A stretch of 64,000 nucleotides of DNA. Origin: UBA4459 sp963776205. Lineage in GTDB: Bacteria; Bacteroidota; Bacteroidia; Bacteroidales; F082. The notes beneath the pieces were generated by a model, which ran no database searches, was not told where the DNA came from, and saw nothing but the letters and a program-made list of their open reading frames with translations. The DNA is taken from assembly GCA_963776205.1 (NCBI GenBank), contig CAVZLR010000002.1, positions 496,001 to 560,000 of the forward strand, given 5' to 3'. Numbering within the stretch: position 1 is the first letter of the stretch; each line of letters begins with the position of its first letter. Shown here in pieces: positions 36,673-45,216 of the stretch. Position numbers and translations under genes: made by a program.

Positions 36673-39357
36673 ATGCCGATAAAAAAACTTGACAGCATTT
36701 TCCGCCCGAAAAGAATCGCCCTCATAGGTGTTTCGAACGACCCAAAAAGTGTTGGCGGGATTACACTAACTAATTTAGTGGGTGCCGGATACCAGGGTGT
36801 TGTGTATCCGATCAACCCGAAACGGGAAGCCGTAATGGGTATTCCATGCTACCCCGATGTAAAGAGCCTCCCGAAAACACCCGACCTGGCCGTGATCATG
36901 ACAGCAGCCAATGTGGTACCGGGAATTATCAAAGAATGTGGCGAAGCTGGGATCAACGGTATTATCATCATGTCGGCAGGATTTAAAGAAACCGGTGAAA
37001 ATGGTAAAACACTGGAAGAGAACGTGAAAAAGCAACTGGCAGCATTTCCCGGCATGCGCGTAATCGGCCCCAACTGCCTTGGCATTATCGTTCCCGGTTT
37101 GAAAATGAATGTCAGTTTTGCGAATGGTATGCCCAAAAAGGGGCACGTAGCTTTTATATCACAATCAGGTGCTTTATGTACATCGGTGTTGGATTGGGCT
37201 AAAGATGCAAATGTCGGTTTTTCTTACTTTGTTTCAGTGGGGAATGCTATGGATGTTACATTTGGTGACCTCATCGATTATTTCGGTCAGGATACCAATA
37301 CCAAATCTATTATTCTCTACATCGAATCACTTGTAGATGCACGTTCATTCATGTCGGCAGCCAGGGCATTTGCACGTAAAAAACCCATTATCGTTTATAA
37401 GGCAGGACGCTTCCCTGAATCAGCAGAAGCAGCGGCTTCACATACCGGGGCTCTGGCATCGGAAGATAATATTTATGATGCCGTTTTCAGAAGAGCAGGT
37501 ATTGCACGGGTGTATAGCATTGGTAATATTTTTAATTTCACTGATCTTATTGGCCGTAAACGAATGCCGAAAGGTTCTCGATTGGCCATTGTGACCAATG
37601 CCGGCGGCCCCGGTGTTATGGCTACCGACAACCTCATTTCTATGGGCGGAAAATTGCTGAAACTTCAGGATGAAACCATTCAGAAACTAGATGCGCTGCT
37701 GCCTTCATACTGGTCGCACGGCAACCCGGTGGATGTGCTGGGAGATGCTACACCCGAGCGTTTTGCGAAAGCTACTGAAATAGTGATAGAGGATAACAAC
37801 GTGGATGCCATCCTGGTGATACTTACACCACAGGCCATGACAGATCCTACCGGAACAGCAACGGCGATTGCCCTCTTGTCAGCTAAAACATCCAAATTGA
37901 TCATGGCAGCATGGTTGGGAGGCGCAAGCATGCGCGAAGGGGTTGAAGTTTTCACAAAAGCGGAAATTGCCGTGTATTCCACACCCGAACAAGCCATCAG
38001 CGCTTTTATGACGCTTTCAAAATATTCACGGAACCTGGACCTCTTATATGAAACACCAAAGGAAGTGCCTGTTTCATTTTCCTACGACCGTAAAAAATTA
38101 AGGGAAAAATATATTACAGAAGTATTTCCGAAAGCCAAAATATTAACAGAAGACGATTCAAAACTCCTGATCAATGATTATGGCATTGAATCGACACATC
38201 CTGAGCTAAGCAGAAATGAAGAGGAAGCCATCAGAATAGCTGAAAAAAAAGGCTATCCCGTTGTTCTTAAAATCCAATCACCCGACATTTTTCATAAAAC
38301 CGATGTGGGTGGCGTGGCTTTAGATATCCACTCGGAAGAAGGTTTGCGAGCTGCTTATCACGACATTCATAAAACCGTTTCAAAAAGGGCACCCGATGCA
38401 CGTATTGATGGTATTACGGTTCAGAAAATGGTAAACACTGCCGATGGTGTGGAAATGATCCTTGGTATTAAAAAGGATCCCATCTTCGGTACGGTAATAC
38501 TTGTTGGCATGGGAGGCACAAAAGCCGAACTTTTTAAAGACCGGAGGCTTGAATTCCCACCGCTGAATGACCGGCTGGCACTTCATATGCTTAAATCACT
38601 GAAAGTATTTCCATTGCTGGAAGGTTACCGGGGTAGCAAACCAAAAAATATTCAGAAATTAATTGAGGTGCTTATCCGTTTATCATACCTGGCTGCCGAT
38701 TACCCGGAAATAGAAGAACTTGATATTAACCCGCTGATCGTAACTTCAGACGATGTGATAGCGCTGGATGCACGGATGGTGGTTGACCAGGATGTGCTGG
38801 GTAAAAATTTACCTGAGTATTCACACCTGGTCTTACGGCCATATCCCGAAAGGCTGATCAGAAAAGACGTGTTACGGGACGGTACGCCCGTAACATTAAG
38901 GCCTATAAAACCTGAAGACGAACCGCTGTGGCTCGAAATGCTGGGCAGTTGTTCAAAAGAATCCATTTATTCGAGATTTCGTTACGATTTCCATTTTAAC
39001 TCCCATGAGGTGGCCACACAGTTTTGTTATATCGATTATGACCGCGAAATGGGCATCGTTGCCGAAGTAGAGTATGAAGGCCGTAAACGCTTAATTGGTG
39101 TAGGCCGTTTAATCTCTGACCCTGACGTGGTGATTGCTGAATATGCAGTATTGGTTACTGACGATTGGCAACATAAAGAATTAGGCGTGAAACTGACCGA
39201 GTATTGCGAAGAGATCGCCAAAAATGCTGGGGTTAAAAAGTTGTATGCCGAAACCACGAAGGACAATAAGGCCATGATTGCTGTTTTCAGGAAACAAGGC
39301 TTCACGGTGGAATATGGTGACGACAACAATGTATCCGTAGTAAAAGAATTCAATTAA
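36673..39357 (+). CDS. ADP-forming acyl-CoA synthetase fused to a GNAT acetyltransferase domain
   Basis: 894 residues. The order is a CoA-binding Rossmann domain (1-130), a succinyl-CoA-ligase-like domain with SHTGALAS around His257, an ATP-grasp domain (about 480-720), and a GNAT domain (about 735-894) with the acetyl-CoA site near VTDDWQHKELGVKL. The whole resembles Pat/PatZ lysine acetyltransferases and ADP-forming acetyl-CoA synthetases. Retained His257, the position phosphorylated in catalysis, suggests an active synthetase rather than a dead regulatory domain (inference). It is 10 bases upstream of ackA. Confidence 0.9.
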   Translation: MPIKKLDSIFRPKRIALIGVSNDPKSVGGITLTNLVGAGYQGVVYPINPKREAVMGIPCYPDVKSLPKTPDLAVIMTAANVVPGIIKECGEAGINGIIIMSAGFKETGENGKTLEENVKKQLAAFPGMRVIGPNCLGIIVPGLKMNVSFANGMPKKGHVAFISQSGALCTSVLDWAKDANVGFSYFVSVGNAMDVTFGDLIDYFGQDTNTKSIILYIESLVDARSFMSAARAFARKKPIIVYKAGRFPESAEAAASHTGALASEDNIYDAVFRRAGIARVYSIGNIFNFTDLIGRKRMPKGSRLAIVTNAGGPGVMATDNLISMGGKLLKLQDETIQKLDALLPSYWSHGNPVDVLGDATPERFAKATEIVIEDNNVDAILVILTPQAMTDPTGTATAIALLSAKTSKLIMAAWLGGASMREGVEVFTKAEIAVYSTPEQAISAFMTLSKYSRNLDLLYETPKEVPVSFSYDRKKLREKYITEVFPKAKILTEDDSKLLINDYGIESTHPELSRNEEEAIRIAEKKGYPVVLKIQSPDIFHKTDVGGVALDIHSEEGLRAAYHDIHKTVSKRAPDARIDGITVQKMVNTADGVEMILGIKKDPIFGTVILVGMGGTKAELFKDRRLEFPPLNDRLALHMLKSLKVFPLLEGYRGSKPKNIQKLIEVLIRLSYLAADYPEIEELDINPLIVTSDDVIALDARMVVDQDVLGKNLPEYSHLVLRPYPERLIRKDVLRDGTPVTLRPIKPEDEPLWLEMLGSCSKESIYSRFRYDFHFNSHEVATQFCYIDYDREMGIVAEVEYEGRKRLIGVGRLISDPDVVIAEYAVLVTDDWQHKELGVKLTEYCEEIAKNAGVKKLYAETTKDNKAMIAVFRKQGFTVEYGDDNNVSVVKEFN

Positions 39358-39367
39358 AATTGTAAGC

Positions 39368-40564
39368 ATGAAGATAATCATATTGAATTGTGGCAGTTCA
39401 TCCATCAAATACCAGTTGGTTGAAATGCCCGAAACCAAAGTTATTGCCAAGGGATTGGTTGAAAAAGTAGGTCTGAAGGACAGTGTGATCAAGCACAAAA
39501 CGGATGCAGGCGTTGACCTGAAACTGGAAATACCCATTCCAGACCACCAGAAAGGTATTGAAGAAGTATTGCGTATCCTGGTAAGCCCCGAAACTGGCAG
39601 TCTGAAATCACTGGACGAAATCAGTGCCATTGGCCACCGCGTGGTGCATGGTGGGGAAGCTTTTAGTGGCAGTGTTCCGATCACAAAAGAAGTGATTGCA
39701 GCACTGGAAGAATGCGTAGAACTGGCACCTTTGCACAACCCACCCAACCTGGCCGGCATTTATACCATGCAAAATTTGCTGCCCGATACGCCACAGGTGG
39801 GCGTTTTCGATACGGCCTTCCACCAGACCATGCCCGAACATGTGTACCTATATGCTGTGCCATTTGTACTATACGAAAAGTACAAAGTTCGCCGCTATGG
39901 CTTTCATGGCACCAGCCATAAGTATATTTCACAGCGCGCCTGTGATATCCTTGGTGTAAACATCGATGACCAAAGGATCATTACCTGCCACCTCGGAAAT
40001 GGTTCTTCCATGGCGGCTATTAAAAATGGCAAATCCTTCGACACTTCCATGGGGATGACCCCTGCCGAAGGACTGATCATGGGCACACGTACCGGTGATA
40101 TTGATCCCGGCGCCCTGTTGTACATGGCCGAAAAAGAAGAAACCAGCATTAAGGAAACCAGCAACCTCTTAAATAAAAACTCGGGTATGTTGGGTATTTC
40201 GGGGGTATCATCTGATATGCGTGATATTGAAACCGCTGCCAACGAAGGCAACCACCGTGCCCAGCTGGCCCTGGAGATGTTTGCCTACCGGGCAAAAAAA
40301 TATATAGGTGCCTATACGGCCGCCATGGGTGGAGTGGATATTATTGTTTTTGCCGGGGGAATCGGTGAACGTGACCCTGAAACCAGGAAACGGATATTAT
40401 CTGGGTTGGATTTCCTGGGTATTCAATTGAATTCCAATAATCTTGATGTAAAAGGGAAAGAAATACTACTTTCTTCTGATAATTCAAAGGTGAAAGTGAT
40501 TGTTGTGCCTACAGACGAGGAAATGATGATTGCCAAGGACACTTATGAGATCGTTAGCAGATAG
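39368..40564 (+). CDS. ackA: Acetate kinase
   Basis: 398 residues, full length. Motifs NCGSSSIKYQL (1st phosphate loop), GHRVVHGG, FDTAFHQTMP and HLGNGSS are all present. It interconverts acetate/ATP and acetyl phosphate/ADP. The usual partner pta is not adjacent; the gene is instead coupled to an ADP-forming acyl-CoA synthetase. Confidence 0.97.
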   Translation: MKIIILNCGSSSIKYQLVEMPETKVIAKGLVEKVGLKDSVIKHKTDAGVDLKLEIPIPDHQKGIEEVLRILVSPETGSLKSLDEISAIGHRVVHGGEAFSGSVPITKEVIAALEECVELAPLHNPPNLAGIYTMQNLLPDTPQVGVFDTAFHQTMPEHVYLYAVPFVLYEKYKVRRYGFHGTSHKYISQRACDILGVNIDDQRIITCHLGNGSSMAAIKNGKSFDTSMGMTPAEGLIMGTRTGDIDPGALLYMAEKEETSIKETSNLLNKNSGMLGISGVSSDMRDIETAANEGNHRAQLALEMFAYRAKKYIGAYTAAMGGVDIIVFAGGIGERDPETRKRILSGLDFLGIQLNSNNLDVKGKEILLSSDNSKVKVIVVPTDEEMMIAKDTYEIVSR

Positions 40565-40665
40565 CATTACCATTTTTTAGTTTTCGATGTAAGTGTTTGT
40601 TTTTGTTTACAATTGACTCACTTGCTTATTGCCTTTTTGCTAAATCAACTAATTAATTTTTTGAT

Positions 40666-40673
40666 TAAATTTG
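40666..40673 (+). promoter_or_regulatory. Promoter -7 box (TAAATTTG) for the lipoprotein-radical SAM pair
   Basis: An exact TAnnTTTG match that covers the TTG at 40671, ruling that out as a start codon for the lipoprotein. Confidence 0.6.
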
Positions 40674-40721
40674 AATGGTGTGTATATAACTGATGTTATG
40701 GTCCGGCAATACAAACCTAAA

Positions 40722-41177
40722 ATGAAAAAAGGAAAAGTAAAAATGAAAAAAGTTAAAAACAAATTTTACAAAACTTCAAACGCCATTATTTTTGGTCTTT
40801 TAGCATTATTAGGATTCGCATCATCGTGTGATAAAGGCTCAAAAGCTGAATATGGAACACCGTCAGCAAAATTTATTGTAAATGGAAATGTAGATGCAAA
40901 AGAGTCAAACACTCCGATTAAAAACATCAGAGTGATTATGAATAGAGACACTTCATTTACAGATGGCGAAGGTCACTATCAAGTTGAGAGTGGTGAATTT
41001 CCAAACAACCAAACTTTTCAAATTAATTTTCAAGACATTGATGGTGCAATAAATGGAGAATACCAGAACTTAGATACCATTGTTGAATTTGTAAATCCAC
41101 AATTTGTTAACGGTGATGGTAACTGGTACGAAGGAGAGACATCAAAGGATCTGAATGTAAAATTGGATAAAAAATAA
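40722..41177 (+). CDS. Putative lipoprotein of a radical SAM/lipoprotein pair
   Basis: About 151 residues from the ATG at 40722; the ATG at 40743 is also possible. A basic N-terminus and hydrophobic core lead to lipobox GFASSC. The mature region begins with an EYGTPSAKFIVNGNVDA block and has a carboxypeptidase-regulatory-like beta fold (TPIKNIRVIMNRDTSFTDGEGHYQV). From memory, protein-family collections describe Bacteroidota lipoproteins that always neighbour a radical SAM enzyme; this pair matches that description. The modification, if any, is unknown. The stop overlaps the next ATG (TAATG). Confidence 0.8.
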   Translation: MKKGKVKMKKVKNKFYKTSNAIIFGLLALLGFASSCDKGSKAEYGTPSAKFIVNGNVDAKESNTPIKNIRVIMNRDTSFTDGEGHYQVESGEFPNNQTFQINFQDIDGAINGEYQNLDTIVEFVNPQFVNGDGNWYEGETSKDLNVKLDKK

Positions 41178-42298
41178 TGGGCGTTTCAAAAATTCCTATT
41201 AAGAAACGAATTGGCCTGCATCTTCACAAGAGATATAAAAAGAACGAAGCGAAACTTCATCAATTGAATTACATTTTTTGGGAATGCACATTACGTTGCA
41301 ACCTGAATTGTCTTCATTGCGGAAGTGATTGTAAAAAAGATGCTTTTGTAAAAGATATGCCTATCAATGATTTTCTAGAAGCAGTGGACCAAATTACAGA
41401 AGTAGTTAATCCAAACGAAACAATGATCGTTTTTACAGGAGGCGAAGCTTTGTTAAGAAAAGATATCGAAACGGCTGGTGTCGAACTATACAAAAGAGGT
41501 TTTCCCTGGGGAATTGTAACAAACGGAATGCTTTTAACTGAAACACGATTAAATAGTTTGCTGAATTCAGGATTAAGAGCGGTTACTATCAGTTTAGATG
41601 GATTGGAAGCGTCGCATAATTGGTTAAGAAATAATAAAAAAAGTTATGAAAATGTTATTTCCGCAATAAAACTATTACCAAAAACTGAAAATCTGAAATA
41701 TGACGTAGTAACATGTGTTAATCAGAAAAATTATAACGAACTCGATAGGATTCGTGATTTATTAATAAATATTGGAATTGAAGAATGGAGAGTTTTTACA
41801 ATATTCCCGATTGGCAGAGCAAAAGTAAATGACCTTTTACAATTACCACCAGTTGACTTTAAGGGACTTTTTGAGTTTATTAAACAAACCCGAAAAGAAA
41901 AGAAAATAAACTTAAATTATGGTTGCGAAGGTTTTTTAGGAAATTATGAAAATGAAGTCAGAGATGATTTTTTCTTTTGTCGTGCCGGAATAAATATTGC
42001 CTCTGTTTTAGCCGACGGATCAATTTCAGCTTGTCCGAATTTGCGGGATAATTTTATACAAGGCAACATTTATAAAGACAATTTTGCATCAGTCTGGGAA
42101 AATAAATATGAGAAATACAGAGATAGAAGCTGGACAAAAACGGGCATTTGTGAAACTTGCAAAGAATACGATTATTGCGAAGGGAACGGACTGCATTTAA
42201 GAGACGAAAAAACAGGAGAATTATTATTTTGTCATTTAAAACGAATTGAAGAAGGAGAAACTCCCTCCTCGTCCGCATTTGAAATGCGGATGTTGTAA
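41177..42298 (+). CDS. Radical SAM/SPASM protein paired with the lipoprotein
   Basis: 373 residues. The radical SAM cluster motif is CNLNCLHC (CX3CX2C) near residue 36-43, preceded by NYIFWECTLR. The partial barrel has MIVFTGGEALLRKDIE. The C-terminal SPASM region has a Cys pattern in FFFCRAG, ISACPN, GICETCKEYDYCEG and LLFCHLK, suited to auxiliary iron-sulfur clusters. Such enzymes modify peptides; the lipoprotein encoded immediately upstream is the obvious candidate substrate. The last dozen codons are made of a palindromic repeat. Confidence 0.88.
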   Translation: MGVSKIPIKKRIGLHLHKRYKKNEAKLHQLNYIFWECTLRCNLNCLHCGSDCKKDAFVKDMPINDFLEAVDQITEVVNPNETMIVFTGGEALLRKDIETAGVELYKRGFPWGIVTNGMLLTETRLNSLLNSGLRAVTISLDGLEASHNWLRNNKKSYENVISAIKLLPKTENLKYDVVTCVNQKNYNELDRIRDLLINIGIEEWRVFTIFPIGRAKVNDLLQLPPVDFKGLFEFIKQTRKEKKINLNYGCEGFLGNYENEVRDDFFFCRAGINIASVLADGSISACPNLRDNFIQGNIYKDNFASVWENKYEKYRDRSWTKTGICETCKEYDYCEGNGLHLRDEKTGELLFCHLKRIEEGETPSSSAFEMRML

Positions 42299-42420
42299 AG
42301 CATCCTCGTCAAAGACGATGACGATTTGGGCATGAATCAATAGACTGGATTAAGATTCATGAATAAAAGCTTAGCTATTCGTTGAAGGAATAACAGCGGA
42401 AGGCAGTATCCATTGAAATC
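42264..42420 (+). repeat. REP-like palindromic element
   Basis: A perfect 9-bp palindrome around one central base (42272-42290: TCCGCATTT-G-AAATGCGGA) is followed by a small TCGTC/GACGA hairpin (42306-42318) and a TTAGCTATTCGTTGAAGG block near 42371. The arrangement recalls repetitive extragenic palindromes seen in Bacteroidota genomes. The left end lies within the radical SAM reading frame. Copy number cannot be judged from one window. Confidence 0.45.
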
Positions 42421-42562
42421 ACGAATGTCTTCCCATATTTTATGATCTAATCGAGTAACCTATCTGTGATATTTCTTCATTTATCATAAAAGCGGTTTCT
42501 GATCATTTTTTAGGGAGCTTATTTTTTAACGATGGTTTTAAAAATCTTTCTATTTTTAGCCC

Positions 42563-42856
42563 ATGGAAATAGAACAAATCCGGCTAGAGCTGGCCGAGAA
42601 CGTAAAGAAAATTGATCCGATTGGAAAAAAGCTCAAATTTAAACTGGATGACGACATCGTCCTGATTGATGGATCTGTAAATGAAAATATTATTTCTGAC
42701 CAGGATATAGATGCCGATTGCACCATTACCATGAGTAAGGAAACTTATGGAAAATTGCAGCGGAAAGAAATAAAACCCATGATTGCCACCCTCACCGGAA
42801 AAATAAAGGTGAAAGGAGATATTGGCCTGGCACAAAAACTTAAGCAGTTAATGTAA
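42563..42856 (+). CDS. SCP2 sterol/lipid-binding-domain protein
   Basis: 97 residues, a minimal SCP2-like domain (KLKFKLDDDIVLIDGSVNENII, DCTITMSKETYGKLQ, ALTGKIKVKGDIGLAQKL pattern). Such proteins bind sterols or fatty acyl chains. It lies 7 bases before the sulfotransferase gene, so it probably presents a lipid to the enzymes encoded downstream (inference). Confidence 0.88.
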   Translation: MEIEQIRLELAENVKKIDPIGKKLKFKLDDDIVLIDGSVNENIISDQDIDADCTITMSKETYGKLQRKEIKPMIATLTGKIKVKGDIGLAQKLKQLM

Positions 42857-42863
42857 AGGGATC

Positions 42864-44111
42864 ATGGCAAAGCAGCAAGAATTACGCATCCAGCGAACTT
42901 CCACACTGAATGGGATCAATCGCGTGGGAAAGGTATTGAAATCGGTAGGACTTGATCCGTTCAGGCTCAACGCAGATGCAATCATCGACAAAGCGAGAAA
43001 AAAAGCATCCTACACAAGTGAAATACCAGAACAGTTAGAAACCGGACTTCGCGAGTTGGTTAAATCCATTAACGAAGAAGCCCGCCCTAATTCATTTGGC
43101 TCACTGGCAGTGAAAGGCTTATTTGAACGCACATTGTATGGTCGGTTTATGATCGAAAAAGTGCTGTCTGAGAACCCGGCAATTGAGGCATCTGAAATTA
43201 ATGAACCGGTCTTTATTATCGGCATGCCCCGCACGGGAACTACGATTCTGCATGCATTGATGCATGAAGATCCGGCCCATAGGTCACCATTGGCGTGGGA
43301 GTGTCTGCTCCCCTACCCGGTTTCAACACCTGAGGCATTCTACTCCAACGAGCAGTTGAAAACCATTACAAAAGAATTTAAACAGTTGTTCAAACTGGTG
43401 CCCGACTTTTTACGCAAGCACTATATGGCCGCCGATTCGCCACAGGAATGCTTGAGTATCAATGCTTTTGATTTTAATAGTTTCCAGACATCAGCCCAGT
43501 TATATGTACCATCGTATATGGATTGGTTCGCACATCGTGCCGACCGTTTGAACACCATGCGCTTTCATAAACGATTTTTACAATTCCTGCAATCGGGTGG
43601 CGTAAAAGCTGACAGGTGGCTGCTAAAATCACCCGTACACCTGATGAGGTTGCCCGAATTATTTGAAGTGTATCCTGATGCGAAAATCATTATGACCCAC
43701 CGGGAACCTACCAAAGTGGTTACTTCAGCGGCCAGCCTGATCTCATCGGTACGATCACTTTACAGCGACCATGAAGACCCCGTCAGAACAGGGCATGAAC
43801 AAGCGGAAACCTGGAGCCTCTATTTTAACCGCTTTATCGAAAGCCGGAAAAAACTGGATAAGGAAGAGCAGATCATCGACCTGAAATTTGATGATTTTGT
43901 AGCGGGACAAATACCTGTCGTAAAAAAGATTTACGATCGTTTCAACTGGGAATTATCCGATGCTGCATTGGTCAATTTTGAAAGATTTCTGGACTTGAAC
44001 CCGAAAGATAAGAATGGTGTACATTATTACACACCCACTGATTTTGGCCTGACGGAAGAAGGTATCAATTCAAAATTCAATAAATACAACGATTTTTTAT
44101 CAAAACTGTAA
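42864..44111 (+). CDS. Sulfotransferase-family protein
   Basis: 415 residues. The 5'-phosphosulfate loop reads PVFIIGMPRTGTTILHALMH, and the 3'-phosphate region is seen in AKIIMTHREPTKVVTSAASL. It should transfer sulfate from PAPS to a hydroxyl or amine. Its neighbours suggest a lipid or sterol-like acceptor, though no substrate can be read from sequence. It is 12 bases before the DUF1214 gene. Confidence 0.88.
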   Translation: MAKQQELRIQRTSTLNGINRVGKVLKSVGLDPFRLNADAIIDKARKKASYTSEIPEQLETGLRELVKSINEEARPNSFGSLAVKGLFERTLYGRFMIEKVLSENPAIEASEINEPVFIIGMPRTGTTILHALMHEDPAHRSPLAWECLLPYPVSTPEAFYSNEQLKTITKEFKQLFKLVPDFLRKHYMAADSPQECLSINAFDFNSFQTSAQLYVPSYMDWFAHRADRLNTMRFHKRFLQFLQSGGVKADRWLLKSPVHLMRLPELFEVYPDAKIIMTHREPTKVVTSAASLISSVRSLYSDHEDPVRTGHEQAETWSLYFNRFIESRKKLDKEEQIIDLKFDDFVAGQIPVVKKIYDRFNWELSDAALVNFERFLDLNPKDKNGVHYYTPTDFGLTEEGINSKFNKYNDFLSKL

Positions 44112-44123
44112 TCCAAAAAAAGT

Positions 44124-45182
44124 ATGACATATAAAAGCAAAGAAGCGCTCGATCAATTTCTGGAAGTGATTAAAAACGCCGATAGCACCTTCCTTGATCC
44201 TGACAAGGTGATTGACGAACAAGGCCGTATTGATGGCTATCAGCATATTTTTCATTTATTGCGATCGAGCATTGATTTTTACCTGTTTAACGACCCCTTA
44301 TGTCCGCAATTTATGTTGCTGGCGAACGATTACCACAAACTGGTAGGCGATAACGTGGATTCGGTATATTATTTCAGCCAGTTGCGTGGCGACCAGGAAT
44401 ACCTTATCAAAGGAAAACGTTTTGATAGTTGCTATCTTTCTTTTTCGGTATATGGCGGCTCACCCAATGGTGAAATTGTAGATAGGGTTTGCAGTAACAT
44501 CAACCATACGCAGATTGAATTTGAAGCCGATGGTAGTTTTGAGATTAAATTAACGCCCAACCCAAGCGGTAAAAATGAATTTAAACTGGATGCCGATGCC
44601 GTGAATATGTTTACACGGGAGTATTTTTTCGACCGTTTTAACAGTCGTGAAAGTGTGTTACAAATTATAAATCTGAAACCACAGGAAAAGGCAACCCCCT
44701 TAAATGACAATGAACTGGCAAGACGCATCCGTGTGATGTCAACTTTTTTTGAACAAACTACCTGGATCGCACCCCTGCCTGTTGATTTTCCATTGAATGA
44801 TTTCCTTCCGCCTTTTGCCTTTGAAGCTGATCAGGGCGGCTGGGGAACCGTGGATAATATATATTGTTTTGGAAGATTTCAACTGGAAGAAAACCAGTAT
44901 CTGAAAATTCGATTTACTTCACCCGAATGTTGCTACTGGGGTATTCAAACCTGGAATTTCCTGATGCAATCCATGGATTACAAAAACTATAAAGTGGGCA
45001 TTAACAAAGGAACTGCAAAAGCCAATGATGATGGCAGTTATACGGTTTTTTTAAGTCACAGACCCATGGAAGTTGATAATTGGATCAGTACGGCTGCATA
45101 TAAAGAAGCCATCATTTTCTGCCGCTGGTTACTTGCCGAAGAAATGCCTGAGCAGCCTACGGTAGAATTATGTGAATTCTAA
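44124..45182 (+). CDS. DUF1214-domain protein
   Basis: 352 residues. The C-terminal third has the DUF1214 pattern (CYWGIQTWNFLMQSMDY, DDGSYTVFLSHRP, NWISTAAYKEA). The N-terminal part is not recognised. Pairing of DUF1214 proteins with sulfotransferases is known in actinobacteria and some proteobacteria. The biochemical role is unknown. No signal peptide is visible, so it is probably cytoplasmic. Confidence 0.75.
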   Translation: MTYKSKEALDQFLEVIKNADSTFLDPDKVIDEQGRIDGYQHIFHLLRSSIDFYLFNDPLCPQFMLLANDYHKLVGDNVDSVYYFSQLRGDQEYLIKGKRFDSCYLSFSVYGGSPNGEIVDRVCSNINHTQIEFEADGSFEIKLTPNPSGKNEFKLDADAVNMFTREYFFDRFNSRESVLQIINLKPQEKATPLNDNELARRIRVMSTFFEQTTWIAPLPVDFPLNDFLPPFAFEADQGGWGTVDNIYCFGRFQLEENQYLKIRFTSPECCYWGIQTWNFLMQSMDYKNYKVGINKGTAKANDDGSYTVFLSHRPMEVDNWISTAAYKEAIIFCRWLLAEEMPEQPTVELCEF

Positions 45183-45216
45183 AATTCAAATACTTAAAAA
45201 CACATTGCAGCACCTT

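Noticed and set aside
36673..39357. Calling the GNAT fusion a purely regulatory Pat acetyltransferase
   Set aside because: His257 in the SHTGALAS motif is kept, whereas dedicated Pat proteins usually lose the catalytic His.
40671..40722. TTG start for the lipoprotein at 40671
   Set aside because: It lies inside the -7 promoter box, so it could not be in the transcript; the extra residues also spoil the signal peptide.
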